Positions 1 through 11,275 of a stretch of 64,000 bases of DNA are shown here, piece after piece (the stretch's first letter is position 1; the number at the start of each line of letters is the position of its first letter). Position numbers and translations under genes: made by a program. The DNA comes from Smallanthus sonchifolius (taxonomy: Eukaryota; Streptophyta; Magnoliopsida; Asterales; Asteraceae): NCBI GenBank assembly GCA_023525975.1, contig CM042040.1, positions 50,251,486 to 50,315,485 on the forward strand, written 5' to 3'. The notes under the pieces were generated by a model that saw nothing but the letters and a program-made list of their open reading frames with translations, was not told the DNA's origin and made no database searches.

Positions 1-825
1 GAATGTTTACGAAAGTCACAAACGAACGAATCTGTCAATATTCCTTAGGGAATGAAGGTTATGGGTATGGGAAGTATGTTATAGGCCTTTACCTTTTAGG
101 GGCCTTTGTGGCTGGCTAACTGTTGTACAACTGGGGTGATGACGGTCACCAAGGAGATTATCGTGATCCTTGAAGTTGGTACGATTTACCTTACGGGGTA
201 GTCGTGCTTGAAGTTTGGTACGTGTCATCCTTGCGATGCCGTGCTTGAAGTTTGGTGTTGAATAACCTAAGCATCGGGACCTAGGAGTTCTTCACCCGAA
301 GGACAGTACGGTGTTGATGGGCCTAGTGGTGGTGATCTTTAGGTTATTCCACTAGTATGTGACGTTTGGATTTGACGGTTACGAGAAGGCGCGGATTCGA
401 TATGTTCGTTGACTTATGTTTATGATGTTATGTTTATGTTATTGCATGTTTTCGTACTCTTTTATTAATGAAGTTAAATGATATGTTTTTGGCAAATATT
501 TGAAGTAAGGTTTTATGAAAAGCTAGAACTCACCAGCGTAGCTGACTTTTTAGTATGCACATTCAGGTTAAGGCAGGTTATGATGATGGATGGTGATGCT
601 GGGCAGCTTGATGAGTTACCCGGATGATATGAAGACTGGCATCCCATTATGATTAACTTATGTTATGTTTATGTAATAGACTATTTTACGCTCCTGCATG
701 TTGAACAATGTCACGATTATGTTTTAATGAAATTTTCCGCTGCGTTGTTTTGATATTCAAGTATAAGAACTGTTTGTGAATGAGTAAATCCAACGAGTGA
801 GGCCTCCCGGGTTTGGGCCCTTACA
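1..825 (+). mobile_element. LTR-A fragment (right part), truncated by window edge
   Basis: This is the 3' part of a family-A Ty3/gypsy LTR, ending in CCTTACA at 825. It aligns by eye along its length with 50571-51429 in the same orientation and with 5228-6100 in reverse complement. It was inserted into an LTR-B, whose terminal 106 bp follow at once. The right flank CTATT (826-830) would be the target duplication; the left copy lies outside the window. No coding sequence is seen. Confidence 0.9.
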
Positions 826-931
826 CTATTTAAGTCCCATTTAGTGTCGTTCAATGTAACTAATGACTGAGATCCTGGTTTGTCACTTCCCAAACGGTAA
901 AACTCCGTTAGTTGAATTTGGGGGTGTGACA
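826..931 (+). mobile_element. LTR-B 3' terminal fragment
   Basis: These are the last 106 bp of a family-B LTR, ending in GGGGGTGTGACA. The sequence matches the ends of LTR-B copies at 11040-11154 and 34200-34312. It holds the family's conserved small hairpin (AACGG..CCGTT) near the end. The rest of the LTR lies left of the window, beyond the LTR-A inserted into it. Confidence 0.88.
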
Positions 932-2514
932 CTATCTAGACTCTTACTCAACTAACTGAACTGGATTATATTTGGGGGGGGGGGGTTGTGTTTAAGTATG
1001 ATTTAACTAATGGACTCTTGACTAATGACAACCAAATATAAAGCAACAGACTTTAGACGACTCACCAATAGGGGAAGCAGTACCTAGACCGTGAATCCTA
1101 TGCATGTACCTTGAAACTCTCTCGGATACGAAAACTATGATGGAACCGGGTTCTTAGAATACGACACACTTAGACAACCTAGTGGATCCCGTATCATTCT
1201 CCAGGTGTGACCAAAAAGGAAACCCTAAGGGACGTGTAAAACTCACCAGTTAGTTAGATTACTTCTCAGCTATCTCCAACAACACTAAAGTACTCGCTAG
1301 ATAGATTACATCTCAGTCTCACTATCTCAATACACCTCTGAATGCACGGAGTAACTTGAATTCATTTGAAAAGACACAGAATAACGACAATAGGAAAACC
1401 TAGGACACCCTCCTTTTAGAGCAGTTGACCTAGAAAACCTAACATCAAAGATTACCTGTCTACTTCTCACCTCTCAGCTATTGAAGCAGGCAGAATACCT
1501 AACCCTAACAAACTTTTAATCGATGTTCCTATGGATACGATGTCAGTGAACCATAAACCAATCACGTGCACAAAGCTAGTGACCTAATATGCAACCATAC
1601 ATGAAAGACATTCACAAAATAGCATATGGAACATTCAAAAGATTATCAATCAAGATCAAATACGCATACACATCCAATCAAACAAAACCAAATTCTTCAC
1701 TTTAATATTAATCCATCAACAAATATCCGAAATCAGAAAGAAAACCAATTAACAAAGCATAATCATCATAGTCTAGGTAGTCCAAGAAATCTAGCCTACA
1801 ACCATTATCAAAACATCAGCACAAAGTCTAATATCCAGAATCATGGTGCAAGATAGACGAATCAAATAACAAAAGATAAGAAACATAAACCGAAAATACG
1901 ATAATCCAATCGATCCACGCATCCAACGCTTCAATCCTTGATCCCTTTAGACTTCACCCACTTGAAATCTCCAAAAAGTCCTTAACTTTACGTCTGGAAT
2001 CGCTTATCTTCATAATGGAAGAGTCCTGAACTATTTAAATGAGAAATTAGGTCAAAATCTACGTAACTGGGCTTCTTCGCGTCTCGCTAAAGCCAGAGGA
2101 CCATGTCTTCGCGTGCCGCGAAAGACAAAACTGTCTCGAAAAAGTTCCTGCCCGAGAATCTTTTGGGCTTAGTCTTTGCGTGGCGCGAAGATGGAGTGGT
2201 AACAGAAAGTTTCATTGTATTCTTCTCGTCGAGCTACCCCAAATCGATATAAAATGGGCCCCGTAACTCATTTTCGAGCCCGAGATATGCCTCTTTTAAG
2301 GTTGGATTCTTTCCCCATTTTTTCCGTTTCTCATCTCATGTTCTCGTGGGCTTGTGCTTTCTCGTTTCTTGTTCGTTTAAGCTCAAAAGTGAACCGATCA
2401 CCTACAAAACATGTATGAATCAATACCAACTATAATATACTCTTAATGACTCTAAAACTATATAAAAACGACACGAAATATGATAGAAATGCATGTGTGC
2501 TTTGCAACACATCA
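932..2514 (-). mobile_element. Putative OTA (Athila/Tat-type) Ty3 LTR remnant
   Basis: This 1.6-kb stretch has no credible gene. Its right edge reads, on the minus strand, a purine-rich tract ending in AGTGTGGGATGTT and then TGATGTG. Athila/Tat elements commonly carry an AGTGTGGG-type polypurine tract just before an LTR starting TGATG, so I infer a minus-strand LTR whose start is at 2514. GC-rich cttcgcg-type words lie at 2080-2190, and a 12-G run lies near 974-985. No second LTR or TSD is visible, so family and extent are tentative. Confidence 0.35.
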
Positions 2515-2984
2515 AACATCCCACACTTAACATTTTTTTGTCCTCGAAAAAATCTGCAATGGAATCATAATAGAGATCTAACTTTATGAACACCAATTAA
2601 TTAGCACAGACATAATCACGCATTAAAATGCAATAATTGGTATTTCGTTCCGATTAAACCCAAACACCCACTATCACGCCCCCGATTGTGTTCTAATTCC
2701 AATTTATACAACATATCAATTCAATATATGTGACTCACACTTAAAAACTATAGCTCTACCTAATCCCGTCTCAAGGTCATGTCTAGGCACGGGTTAAGCC
2801 GTATAGATTCTCCCACCACGTTAAACTAAGATTTACATGTTTTAGAAATTAAGATAGATGAATGGAATGAACTGAAATGAGTATTATCAAATGTATGAAT
2901 CAACCTCTCCTAGTGGTGCATCTCCCAAGTCACCATACCAGAAGGTAGCACATAGGATACTGTGTAACAATTAAGCATATACAA
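2515..2984. other. Non-coding stretch, probable internal 3' region of the OTA-like element
   Basis: The first 20 bases hold the purine-tract candidate described for 932-2514, followed by a sequence that reads TTCGAGGACAAAAAAATG on the minus strand, a phrase often seen near the 3' LTR of OTA elements. Beyond that I see no open frame, RNA gene or repeat. The stretch ends where a C-type LTR begins (TGTCA at 2985). Confidence 0.3.
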
Positions 2985-3387
2985 TGTCAAACCCCAACCG
3001 ACGGCGGAAACGTCGGGGCAGGACATGTAGACTGTTCATAAGCTCATGGTTTACTAGTAGTTGTAATAATTACACAATGAATTTCATTTCATAGCTCAAA
3101 TAAACAATTACAACATTTACAAGATTCATAAATACATGTATATCTTTATTAAGTTTAAAACTAGGTCATCAATCCTAAGTGAAGCAACTTGAATCTTAAC
3201 TCAAACATCCATACCTGAAACATGATAAAATGAGAGGGTCAACTATAAATAGTTGGTGAGCATACATAGGTTTTGACACCACAAGTAAAGTTCAAATGTT
3301 TTGTGTACAATTCATATGATACATGGTTTATAAAGCATTTATGGAGAATCTATGTTAAACTAGTTGCACAAATGAAACCTTGTAACT

Positions 3388-3414
3388 GAAGGGCATAACA
3401 ACACATGTTATCCT
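3388..3414. repeat. Left part of 36-bp tandem repeat, split by B1
   Basis: The words agggcataacaacacatgtt and atcct match the repeat units that resume at 34313 on the far side of B1. B1 therefore landed inside this short tandem array of the old C-type LTR. ATCCT at 3410-3414 is the left copy of the target-site duplication. Confidence 0.85.
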
Positions 3415-5227
3415 TGTGACAATCCAAACTTTTAAGTTAACTCTGTTAACTTAAACCTAATTAAACCCAGTTAAACACTAACCTAGTTAACGCAAATTCA
3501 AACCTCAGGGACTGATTCTGCCAACTTTGTAAACCTAAATGCTTGAAACTACAGGAACTGAATCTGCAAGTCCCAAAACTCAATATGTTGACTTCTCAAA
3601 GTCAAAATAAAGTGGATTGTGTTCCTGTTGACTTTTGTAAGTCAAACTCGTAACCTTAAACCCAAATTCAAACTCTATAACTGATTTATGTTAGAATCGG
3701 TAACTGAAAACGCATTGAACACCATTAACGAGCATAATTAGGACTTTAATCATCGTTAATGTGTCGAGTTAAACCCAATTATGGGTATTCAATACATAAC
3801 CGTCGACTATCATCGCATGTTCATCAAATTCGACCATTTCAATCATCGAGCTCACAAATTAACCACCTGCACACCTTACTCGTACTCCTCTGAACCTGTT
3901 ACACCATTTAATTTGATCGGAGACGCAGCCGTATATGCTGGAGAGTAGCGGTTGGAGCCACAACCGATAATTAGTCGACCTCTACCTTTCTGATATCGTT
4001 TCAGGTAAATGGATACGCCATTAGTTTCGTTTCCATCTTGTGATCATAAGCCCTAACGTTTTGGTGGCTTATACCAACGAATTTGTGAGGAACTAATTCT
4101 AGGGTTCATCACGAGCACGGGTTAATCGAACTCTACTTTAGAACCTGTTTAAATTCAATTAATCCCTATGATTAGCTTCGCAATTAACCACTCTTTGAAA
4201 ACCCTATGCGAATTTGATCTCATAACATCGAATTTTTCAAGATCCAGTAACTAGGGTTGTTCTTAAATTGATTTGGGGGTTTCGACCCTACAAACTTATA
4301 AATCCAATTAATTTATATACCTAGATTCGAAACCCTCTGCTTGTCTAAAGCCCTATGATTCCAAACATGTTCATTATCAAAATCGATAGAATTGATCTGT
4401 GTTCATAACCTAGGGTTTCGGTTCTTGATCCTACAATTGAACGACCCTAGGCTTGTTGTTTTTCAAATTAAACTCACCAACAAGTTCGTTATGGACTGAA
4501 TAACAAAACCCCTATGCCTTTGTGTCCTATCGAAATCGAAATCGTCGGATCTGGAATGGTTTTGGGGTTCGGCTCGCGTGGGGGAAGAACTCACTGGAGT
4601 TCTTTAATAAAACCATTTGGAACCGGGTTCTTGTGCGACCTAGCGGGCGGGACTGGTTAAGTGCATGTGCTTGTGTGGGAGAGACCCGGGTTCGAGTCTC
4701 TCCACACCCATTTCTTTTTAAAACCGTTTTTAATTAATAGTTTTAATATAAAAATCATCCCACTATTATCATAATAATATATTAATGTGTTTTAGCCTCA
4801 GAAACAACCCGTAGGCACGGGTTTGATTTTATAACTCATAATTAATATTATTTACACTTTTAAAAAATAATATATCCATATTATTTTCAAACCCTGACTT
4901 CGGATAAATAATATATTTATATTATTTTCAACCCGTGACTACTATTATAAAATAATATATATTATTTCGCCTCGTTATTAATCTCGTGTAACGTTCCAAA
5001 ACTAATTAATTAATTATATTATTTGCTCACGTCTATATCCTCAAATAAAAATAAATATTTATTATTTTTGCCACTTATGCGATTTCGTATATTTTCTACG
5101 AGTTCAAAAATAATATAGTAGTTATATTATTAGGCCGTTGTTAAATGGTACAAACGCACGAATTTATTTATTAATTAATATTATTCGTAATTAGAAACAT
5201 TCGACACGAAACGTATTTATCTTAATA
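3415..5227 (+). mobile_element. B1 5' LTR, left part
   Basis: The LTR starts TGTGACAATCC and matches the start of the 3' LTR at 31329. In the first 300 bp I count about 12 differences from the 3' copy; the remainder is closer. It is cut at 5227 where A2 inserted. About 445 bp that exist in the 3' LTR (roughly 33139-33583) are missing from this LTR at its far junction (25378). Confidence 0.92.
4651..4719 (+). promoter_or_regulatory. tRNA-like A-box/B-box cassette in LTR-B
   Basis: An A-box-like TGGTTAAGTGC (4654-4664) is followed about 25 bases later by B-box-like GGTTCGAGTCT (4689-4699) and a T-rich run (tttcttttt, 4711-4719). The B-box lies in a strong hairpin (GTGTGGGAGAGA pairing with TCTCTCCACAC). 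The arrangement resembles an internal RNA polymerase III promoter with terminator. It recurs at the equivalent place of every LTR-B long enough to show it. Activity is not known. Confidence 0.55.
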
Positions 5228-6504
5228 TGTAAGGCCCTAAACCCGGGAGGCCTCACTCGTTGGATTTACTCATTCACAACAGTTCTTATACTTGAATATC
5301 AAAACAACGCAGCGAAAAATTTCATTAAAACATAATCGTGACATTGTTCAACATGCGGAAGCGTAACATAGTCTATTACATAAACATAACATAAGCTAAT
5401 CATAACGGGATGCCAGTCTTCATATCATCCGGGTAACTCATCAAGCTGCCCAGCATCACCATCCATCTTCATAACCTGCCTTAACCTGAATGTGCATACT
5501 AAAAAGTCAGCTACGCTGGTGAGTTCTAGCTTTTCATAAAACCTTAACTTAAAATATTTGCCAAAAACATATCATTTAACTTCATTAATAAAAAGCGTAC
5601 GAAAACATGCAAAAACATAACGTAACATCATAAACATAAGTCAACGAATATATCGAATATGCGCCTTCTCGTAACCGTCAAATCCAAACGTCACATACTA
5701 GTGGAATAACCTAAAGATCACCACCACTAGGCCCATCAACACCGTACTGTCCTTTGGGTGAAGAACTCCTAGGGCCCGATGCTTAGGTTATTCAACACCA
5801 AACTTCAAGCATGGCATCGCAAGGATGACACGTACCAAACTTCAAGTACTGCACCCTGTAAGGCACAAGTACAAAACTTCAAGCACGACTACCCCGTAAG
5901 GTAAATCGTACCAACTTCAAGGATCACGATAATCTCCTTGGTGACCGTCATAACCCAGTTGTACAACAGTTGGCCAGCCACAAAGGCCCCTAAAAGGTAA
6001 AGGCCCATAACATACTTCCCATACCCATAACCTTCATTCCCTAAGGAATATTGGCAGATTCATTCGTTTGTGACTGTCGTAAACATTCACTTGTTTTACT
6101 TCAAAACTTCAATTAAAGAATTCGTACGTTTTACTAAAAATCATTCATTCATTCATAAACTTCTTTTGGCAAAATATTTCATAAACGCTTCTTTCATAAC
6201 CTTTCCTTCCAAAACATCATTCACATACGTCATTTTATAAAACGTCACATACATCATTCATAAACATCGTTTTATAAAATACTCACATCGTTACGTATGC
6301 ACACTAGCCCAAAACATTTATTTAAAACATTTAAAGAAGGACTTCTAGAACTCACCGGATAAGCTAATCTGGGTTGTCCTAAACAAAGGTCCCACAACGT
6401 CACTTCCGATTTGAATTGATTAGTTAAATACACATCAGACCAAATCCCGACTCTAACGGTTTAACCTTCTAAACATACTGACTTTACCTAAACAGCCTGA
6501 TGCC

Positions 6505-6616
6505 TGCGCACTTAGCAAGTGCGCAGGGCCTTCTTCTTGCGTACTTAATAAGTGTGCAAACTTTTCTTCATGCGTACTACGCAGGACCCTCTTCATGCGT
6601 ACTTGATAAGTACGCA
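6505..6616 (-). repeat. Palindrome array, 33-bp period, four units (LTR-A)
   Basis: Units start at 6505, 6538, 6571 and 6596. Each is a near-perfect palindrome of the form TGCGYACTT-N3-AAGTRCGCA with 9-base arms. Unit three has lost 8 bases of the arm/loop, which shortens the last step to 25. The first is a perfect inverted repeat with GCGCACTT arms. The same array with intact 33-bp spacing is seen at 49933-50151. Confidence 0.93.
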
Positions 6617-6972
6617 GGATCTGCTTCCCCGCAAAAACCCTAACTTTCGCATTCAGGTCTGATCACGTCAAGATCCCGAACTTGTTTACATTCAAAACGT
6701 TTGCTTTTCATTAAGGAACTCAAATCTATGTTTTTCTTCCAGTTTCATCCGTAAAAACGTTGCCTTTTCATCCAAAACCCGAAAAACCCTAAAACGAACA
6801 AAAACTCAGATTTAGGCCAGATCGTTACCTGTATCAAGCTTCTGATTCGGAGGTTCTTCTCACGAGCTATGGAGCAACACTTTGCTGAAATCTTGGGTCG
6901 ATCCGCCAACTTTCTCTCTCTACAGTTTCTCTCTCTAGATGTTGCAAATGAGAGAAAGGGCGGTGACTTAGG

Positions 6973-6981
6973 CTATTTATA
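6973..6981 (-). promoter_or_regulatory. TATA box of LTR-A
   Basis: The minus strand reads CCTATAAATAGCC, a textbook plant TATA box inside the LTR, conserved in the solo LTR-A at 39287-39295 and altered in the copy at 61162. It should set the element's transcription start about 30 bases downstream. Confidence 0.75.
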
Positions 6982-7172
6982 GGGGAGGCTCCCCTATGCT
7001 CGCCCCTTCTAGCCCGCCGACCCATCCAGCCCGGCCCGTCATGCCTCGTTCGTTTATTCCGTTATTGTAGAAGCATGTTTTGTAACTATAGATTAAATTC
7101 TATGTATCGGTGTACGTGGCTAGTACATAGGAGGGTGTTCCTGAGTACTTAGCCCGCACACCAGTTTGGTCC

Positions 7173-7258
7173 TGCGTACTTAGTAAGTACGCAAGGCTTT
7201 TGCCTTGTGTACTTGTTAAGCACGCATGACCAAACCATGCGTACTTGTCAAGTACACA
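7173..7258 (+). repeat. Palindrome array in LTR-D, three units
   Basis: Units start at 7173, 7206 and 7238 (steps 33 and 32). They have the same TGCGTACTT-N3-AAGTACGCA palindrome as LTR-A, although this is a different retroelement family. The last unit ends 17 bases before the TATA box at 7276. Confidence 0.92.
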
Positions 7259-7275
7259 GGTAGTGTTCCTTCCCC

Positions 7276-7284
7276 TATAAATAG
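7276..7284 (+). promoter_or_regulatory. TATA box of LTR-D1
   Basis: CCCTATAAATAGAAG fits a plant TATA box. It lies 17 bases downstream of the palindrome array, the same distance as in D2 and at 38398-38422. Confidence 0.75.
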
Positions 7285-7603
7285 AAGACTTGTCTACATT
7301 TGTAGGTGGAACTCTGGAACTAGGGTTAGAGGTGTTCGGGTCGGGAAAAGCTCTCCCGACCCCTGGACCGTGAGCTTAGATGAGAGATGTGTGCTCCTTC
7401 GGTATGTAGTCTGTAATACGGGATGACTTCTTTGTTATGGATTACGTGTCATTTAATTATCTGTTGTCTTTGTTCGTGTTTTCTTTGTCTCGTTTCTTGG
7501 TTCCCACACAAATCGCAGAACAGATCGTGTTATTTCCGCTGCGCGACGAGGCTCCCTGGACCTACAGTTATTATAACTGTCGTTTTATTTTTGGGATGTT
7601 ACA

Positions 7604-7619
7604 AGTCTACCCCCTTACA
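7604..7619 (-). promoter_or_regulatory. Polypurine tract of A2
   Basis: The minus strand reads TTGTAAGGGGGTAGACT immediately before the LTR start TGTAACATCCC. This is the expected site for plus-strand priming and fixes the orientation and inner edge of the 3' LTR. Confidence 0.85.
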
Positions 7620-7642
7620 ATAGGTTTCGTCCCCGAAACCTA

Positions 7643-8686
7643 TCATAAGTCAAATAGTTGATGGTACGACTCCCTCATTTCCGTCTCCGTTTCCCAAGTA
7701 GATTCCGATCCCTTTCGGTGCTTCCATTGGACTTTAACCAACTGAATAATCTTATTACGCAAACGCTTCTCCTTTCTGTCTAAGATGGCCACTGGTTCTT
7801 CGATGTAGTTAAGGCTGTTGTCGATCTCGATGTCAGTAAGTGGTACGTGAGCCGATTCATCCGCCAAACACTTTCGCAAATGTGATACATGGAAGGTAGG
7901 ATGAATCCCACTTAACTCATCAGGCAACCCTAACCGATAAGCGACTTCACCAACCCATGCCATTATCCTGAATGGTCCGACAAACCTAGGACGTAACTTT
8001 CCTCTCTTCCTGAATCGTATGATCCCCTTCCAGGGTGACACTTTCAACATTGCTCTGTCCCCAATATCAAACTCAATAGGCCTTCGTCGTTTATCCGTAT
8101 AGGATTTCTGACGATCTTGTGCGGCCTTCATTCGTGCTTTGAATTGATCAAACCTTTCCGACATTTCTCTTACTACTTCAAGACTCCCTATTTCCTTCTG
8201 TCCAATCTCACCCCAACAAACTGGGGTCCCGCATCTTCTCCCATACATCATTTCGTAAGGCCGCATGCCTATAGTCGTGTGATGACTATTGTTGTAGGAG
8301 AATTCGGCTAAAGGCAGATGACTGTCCCAACTGTCGCCAAAATCGATAATACAAGCACGGAGCATATCCTCCAATGTCTGAATGGTCCTTTCGGACTGAC
8401 CATCCGTTTGTGGGTGGTATGCCGTGCTGATATTAAGCCTTGTGCCCATCGCCTCGTGAAATCTTTTCCAGAACCTCGATGTGAATCGTGTGTCCCGGTC
8501 AGATACTATCATCAAAGGCATTCCATGCCGTGCTACTACTTCGTTAATAAATACTTCCGCTAACCTTTCCAACGAGAACGTCTCGCGAATAGGTAGGAAA
8601 TGAGCACTCTTCGTTAAACGGTCCACAATTACCCAAATGGTGTCATGACCTTTAGCTGTGCGAGGTAGCTTGGTTATGAAGTCCAT
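7643..8686 (-). pseudogene. pol: Ty3 integrase catalytic core, C-terminal domain and chromodomain (A2)
   Basis: An open stretch of 347 codons at the 3' end of pol. The first residues (MDFITKLPRT) begin the DDE core; acidic residues are visible in VIVDRLTKSAH, IVSDRDTRF and QSERTIQ. A basic region (KVSPWKG..RFRKRGKLRPR) and the phrase FHVSHLRKCLAD follow. The last 55 residues (from about EEPVAILDR to STWETETEM) form the chromodomain typical of chromoviruses, which steers insertion toward heterochromatin. The domain order is intact, but the upstream frame is broken, so it is a remnant of pol, not a gene of its own. Clade assignment to Tekay/Del rests on the chromodomain and long LTRs. Confidence 0.9.
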
Positions 8687-9131
8687 GGTAATGTGTTCGC
8701 ACTTACATTCCGGTATATCAAGTGGTTGAATCTTTCCATACGGTTTCTAGTGTTCAGCCTTTACTTGCGAGCAAGTCAAGCACTTGCTTACATACTTTGT
8801 CACCTCATGTTTCATTCCAGGCCACCAGTATTCCTTCCTCAGATCTTGGTACATTTTATTGGTACCAGGATGGATAGAGTACCGAGACTTATGAGCCTCA
8901 TCCAAGATTTTGGTTCTAAGCTCGCCACCCCTAGGTGGATACCCCTCCAAAACGTGTCCTAACACCAAGGGTGTTATATTCCAACTTGTCATGTTGGCCA
9001 ACCATCCTTTCCTTCTTTTTGTTTTCTTCCTTAAGTGCTTCATCTTGAGCTCTTTCAATTTCCTTCATCACATCTGATGTTACCACCAACTGGCAAGCTT
9101 TCACTCTAATAGGAGCAGGCACATCCTTTCG
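8687..9131 (-). pseudogene. pol: Integrase N-terminal zinc domain (A2), broken by B2
   Basis: This continues the integrase upstream. The HHCC zinc-binding domain is visible (DEAHKSRYSIHPG ... YVSKCLTCSQVKAEH), coded at about 8747-8905. A stop lies between this domain and the catalytic core, and one tryptophan of the linker is changed. At 9131 the frame is cut by the LTR of B2; the interrupted sequence (ending CCTTTCG) is found uninterrupted at 23088-23110. Confidence 0.85.
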
Positions 9132-11154
9132 TGTGACAATCCGGACTTTGTTTAAACCAAATTAAATGGTGTAGTTAGCTTCGCAATCCTTCGTTTGATA
9201 AAAGCCCTATGCTAATTCAGTCCCATATACCTAGGGGTCATGAACTTTCTGGTTAATCGAATACTAATCAGGACACATTTTTAATCGAATTAAAATACAT
9301 GGACAGATTCGAAAACCTTTGCTTACTAAAAACCCTTTGAATCCAACACCTTTCAATATCAGAATCGATCAAATTGATTCAAATATCCGATTAACGGTTT
9401 TCGGACTTTGATCCTAAGATTAAACCATCCTAAACTCGTTAGTTTTTCAATCAAACACACACACAGACGCGTATGGACTTGATCAACATAACCCCTAATC
9501 AATCTGGTTTGTTCATTATCGAAAATCGATGGATTGGGCTTGGATTCGATCGCGAGATCATTTGGAAAGGGAAACCACGTGACTTGTATGTTAAAACAAT
9601 TCAAAAACGGGTTTGTATGCGATACCCTAGCGGGCTGGACTGGTTAGATCTATGTGCGTGTGTGGGAGAGACCCGCGGGTTCGAGGCCGGGCTCCCACAA
9701 TCTTTTTTTGGGACGTTTTAAATTATATTAAATTATTAAAAGTCAAACCTTATATTATTATATTATTATATTAAGAGTTTTAACCCGAAAGACAACCCGT
9801 AGGCTCGGGTTTGGTTTCATAACCTATTTTTATTATTATTATTCCACTTTCAAATGATATGTTTATATTGTTTTTAACCCGTAACTCCCACTATTAAATA
9901 ACATATATAAGTTGATATTATTTCACATCGTTAAAATCTTTGTGTGACGTTTAAACTAAAAATAATATAATAGTTTATATTATTTACTCTCGTTTTCATA
10001 CTCGATTAAAAATAATATAATTATTATCTTTTCACACAATGATTAATTAGTTAATCCGCCGAACCTAAAAATAATGTATTAAATTATATTATTTTCCTAA
10101 TCTTTGTAAACGACTCGTACGTACGAATATATGTATTTGTTTAATTATTATTATTATTTATTAACATACGACGCGTAACGCTTTTCCCTTAATGATCATA
10201 TTAAAAATTTATATAATTTCGTAGACACGTTCATCTACTCTTAAATCCTTAGAAAGCGTTAAGATGTTCTAACTTCCGTGTCGTCGTCACAAATCCCAAC
10301 TTGTTCCTAATTTATGTGTTTATAATTTTAGGGTATTCGTAAGTCTTTTGAGACTTACACTCGTGGTTCCAACTTATCTCTTGTGTGATACTGCCTACGC
10401 TATTCAGGTGAGTTTTCACGGCCCCTTTTACTGTTTTAAACTGGAGGAGAAAACATGTTGTAAATGCTTTTTGATTTTTGTAATTCATATATGGTATCAC
10501 TTGTATGACTATGCGTATACATTATCCTTTAAGTCCTCACATCGGACCGTTAATATGAACATAGCGAGGTAATTTGAGTAGTACTACTGGGTTTGACAAA
10601 CCTCACCCGCGTTAGTCGCGCTAACTCGATTGGAGGTCGAACGGGTGAAATATTGACCTAAACATGCACCATGATGGTGGGAGGCATATAAACAGTCAGC
10701 AGTCGGTTGCGAGCGCATTAGTTAACATGTTTATGGGTTAGATACCTATTGATTTATATATTGAATGTACATTAATCTATTAAACGCTTCTATAAATTGA
10801 AACATGTGAACTCACGAACCTCGTGTTGACATTTTCTTACATGTTTTTCTCAGGTCGCTTAAGATGCACAGGTGCACACAATAGGACATGCATGGAAATC
10901 CTGCCTTTGATTTATGTTTTTATTAAACTGTTTGGACTATTTTAATTTGTGTTTGGTTTGGACTTTTGGACTATTCTTTTGGGTGCGTGTGTTTTGCGCA
11001 TTTTCTTTCTTTACGCTTCCGCATTAACTCTGATTGATATAATATTTTCATTTGAGTCCCATGTAGAGTCGTTCAGTGTAACTAATGACTGAGATCCTGG
11101 TTTGTCACTTCTCGAAATGGTAAAACTCCATTAGTTGAAATTGGGGGTGTGACA
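9132..11154 (+). mobile_element. B2 5' LTR with internal deletion near its start
   Basis: The LTR starts TGTGACAATCCGGAC and ends GGGGGTGTGACA. After about 18 bases it jumps to sequence that lies roughly 0.75 kb inside the B1 3' LTR (compare 32088), so about 0.7 kb is missing. It includes a tRNA-like cassette and the conserved gccccttttactg..ggaggagaaaacatg block (about 10420-10455). No coding sequence is credible here. Confidence 0.88.
9641..9709 (+). promoter_or_regulatory. tRNA-like A-box/B-box cassette in LTR-B (B2)
   Basis: TGGTTAGATCT (9641-9651) is A-box-like and GGTTCGAGGCC (9678-9688) is B-box-like. The B-box lies inside a perfect GTGGGAG..CTCCCAC stem, and seven Ts follow at 9703-9709. 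It aligns with the cassette at 4651-4719. Confidence 0.55.
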
Positions 11155-11157
11155 TAT

Positions 11158-11170
11158 TGGTATCAGAGCC
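11158..11170 (+). promoter_or_regulatory. Primer-binding site of B2
   Basis: TGGTATCAGAGCC, three bases after the LTR end, is complementary to the 3' end of plant initiator tRNA-Met. This is the standard minus-strand primer site of chromoviruses and shows that the LTR to its left is a 5' LTR. Confidence 0.92.
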
Positions 11171-11173
11171 ATT

Positions 11174-11221
11174 GGTTATAGAGAACTTGGATTGCATACT
11201 AGACTATAACCTCACACATTA
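11174..11221 (+). promoter_or_regulatory. Stem-loop directly after the PBS
   Basis: GGTTATAG (11174-11181) and CTATAACC (11214-11221) are a perfect 8-bp inverted repeat with a 32-base loop. The same pair follows the PBS in B1 (26419-26456) and, with one mismatch, in C1 (47156-47202). The position suggests a leader RNA structure for primer handling or packaging; this is inference. Confidence 0.6.
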
Positions 11222-11275
11222 GTTACATGTCATAAATCTTGGATGTTTGGCACTTATATGTTATATTACAGGAAC

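Larger units (their letters stand above)
7066..7566 (+). mobile_element. Solo LTR, family D (D1), 501 bp
   Basis: The sequence starts TGTAGAAGCATG and ends GGACCTACA, and is flanked by GTTAT on both sides (7061-7065 and 7567-7571). The LTR-A copy at 61044 reads straight through this site, confirming an insertion. The LTR holds three palindrome units, then a TATA box on the plus strand. Its ends resemble LTR-E of the copia element (TGTTGAAGC..GGACCTACA on the minus strand), so a Ty1/copia origin is likely. Confidence 0.9.
5228..7603 (-). mobile_element. A2 3' LTR (family A) containing solo LTR D1
   Basis: Read on the minus strand it begins TGTAACATCCC at 7603 and ends CCTTACA at 5228. Without the 501-bp D1 insert and its duplicated 5 bp it is about 1.87 kb, close to the length of solo LTR-A at 39158-51429 without its insert. 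It has a TATA box (6973-6981), downstream of which, in LTR orientation, lies an array of palindromes (6505-6616). Confidence 0.92.

Noticed and set aside
974..985. Run of 12 G as a possible G-quadruplex or promoter element
   Set aside because: A single homopolymer in decayed LTR sequence, without spaced G-tracts or a nearby start site; likely slippage or an assembly-prone run.
1626..1856. 76-codon Asn/His-rich frame
   Set aside because: AT-rich chance frame inside the OTA-like LTR remnant, with no homology recognised and no codon structure.
9473..9721. 82-codon frame over the tRNA-like part of LTR-B (similar frames at 4522, 32438, 62797)
   Set aside because: They recur only because the LTR repeats. 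The frame crosses a structured hairpin and differs in length and sequence among copies.
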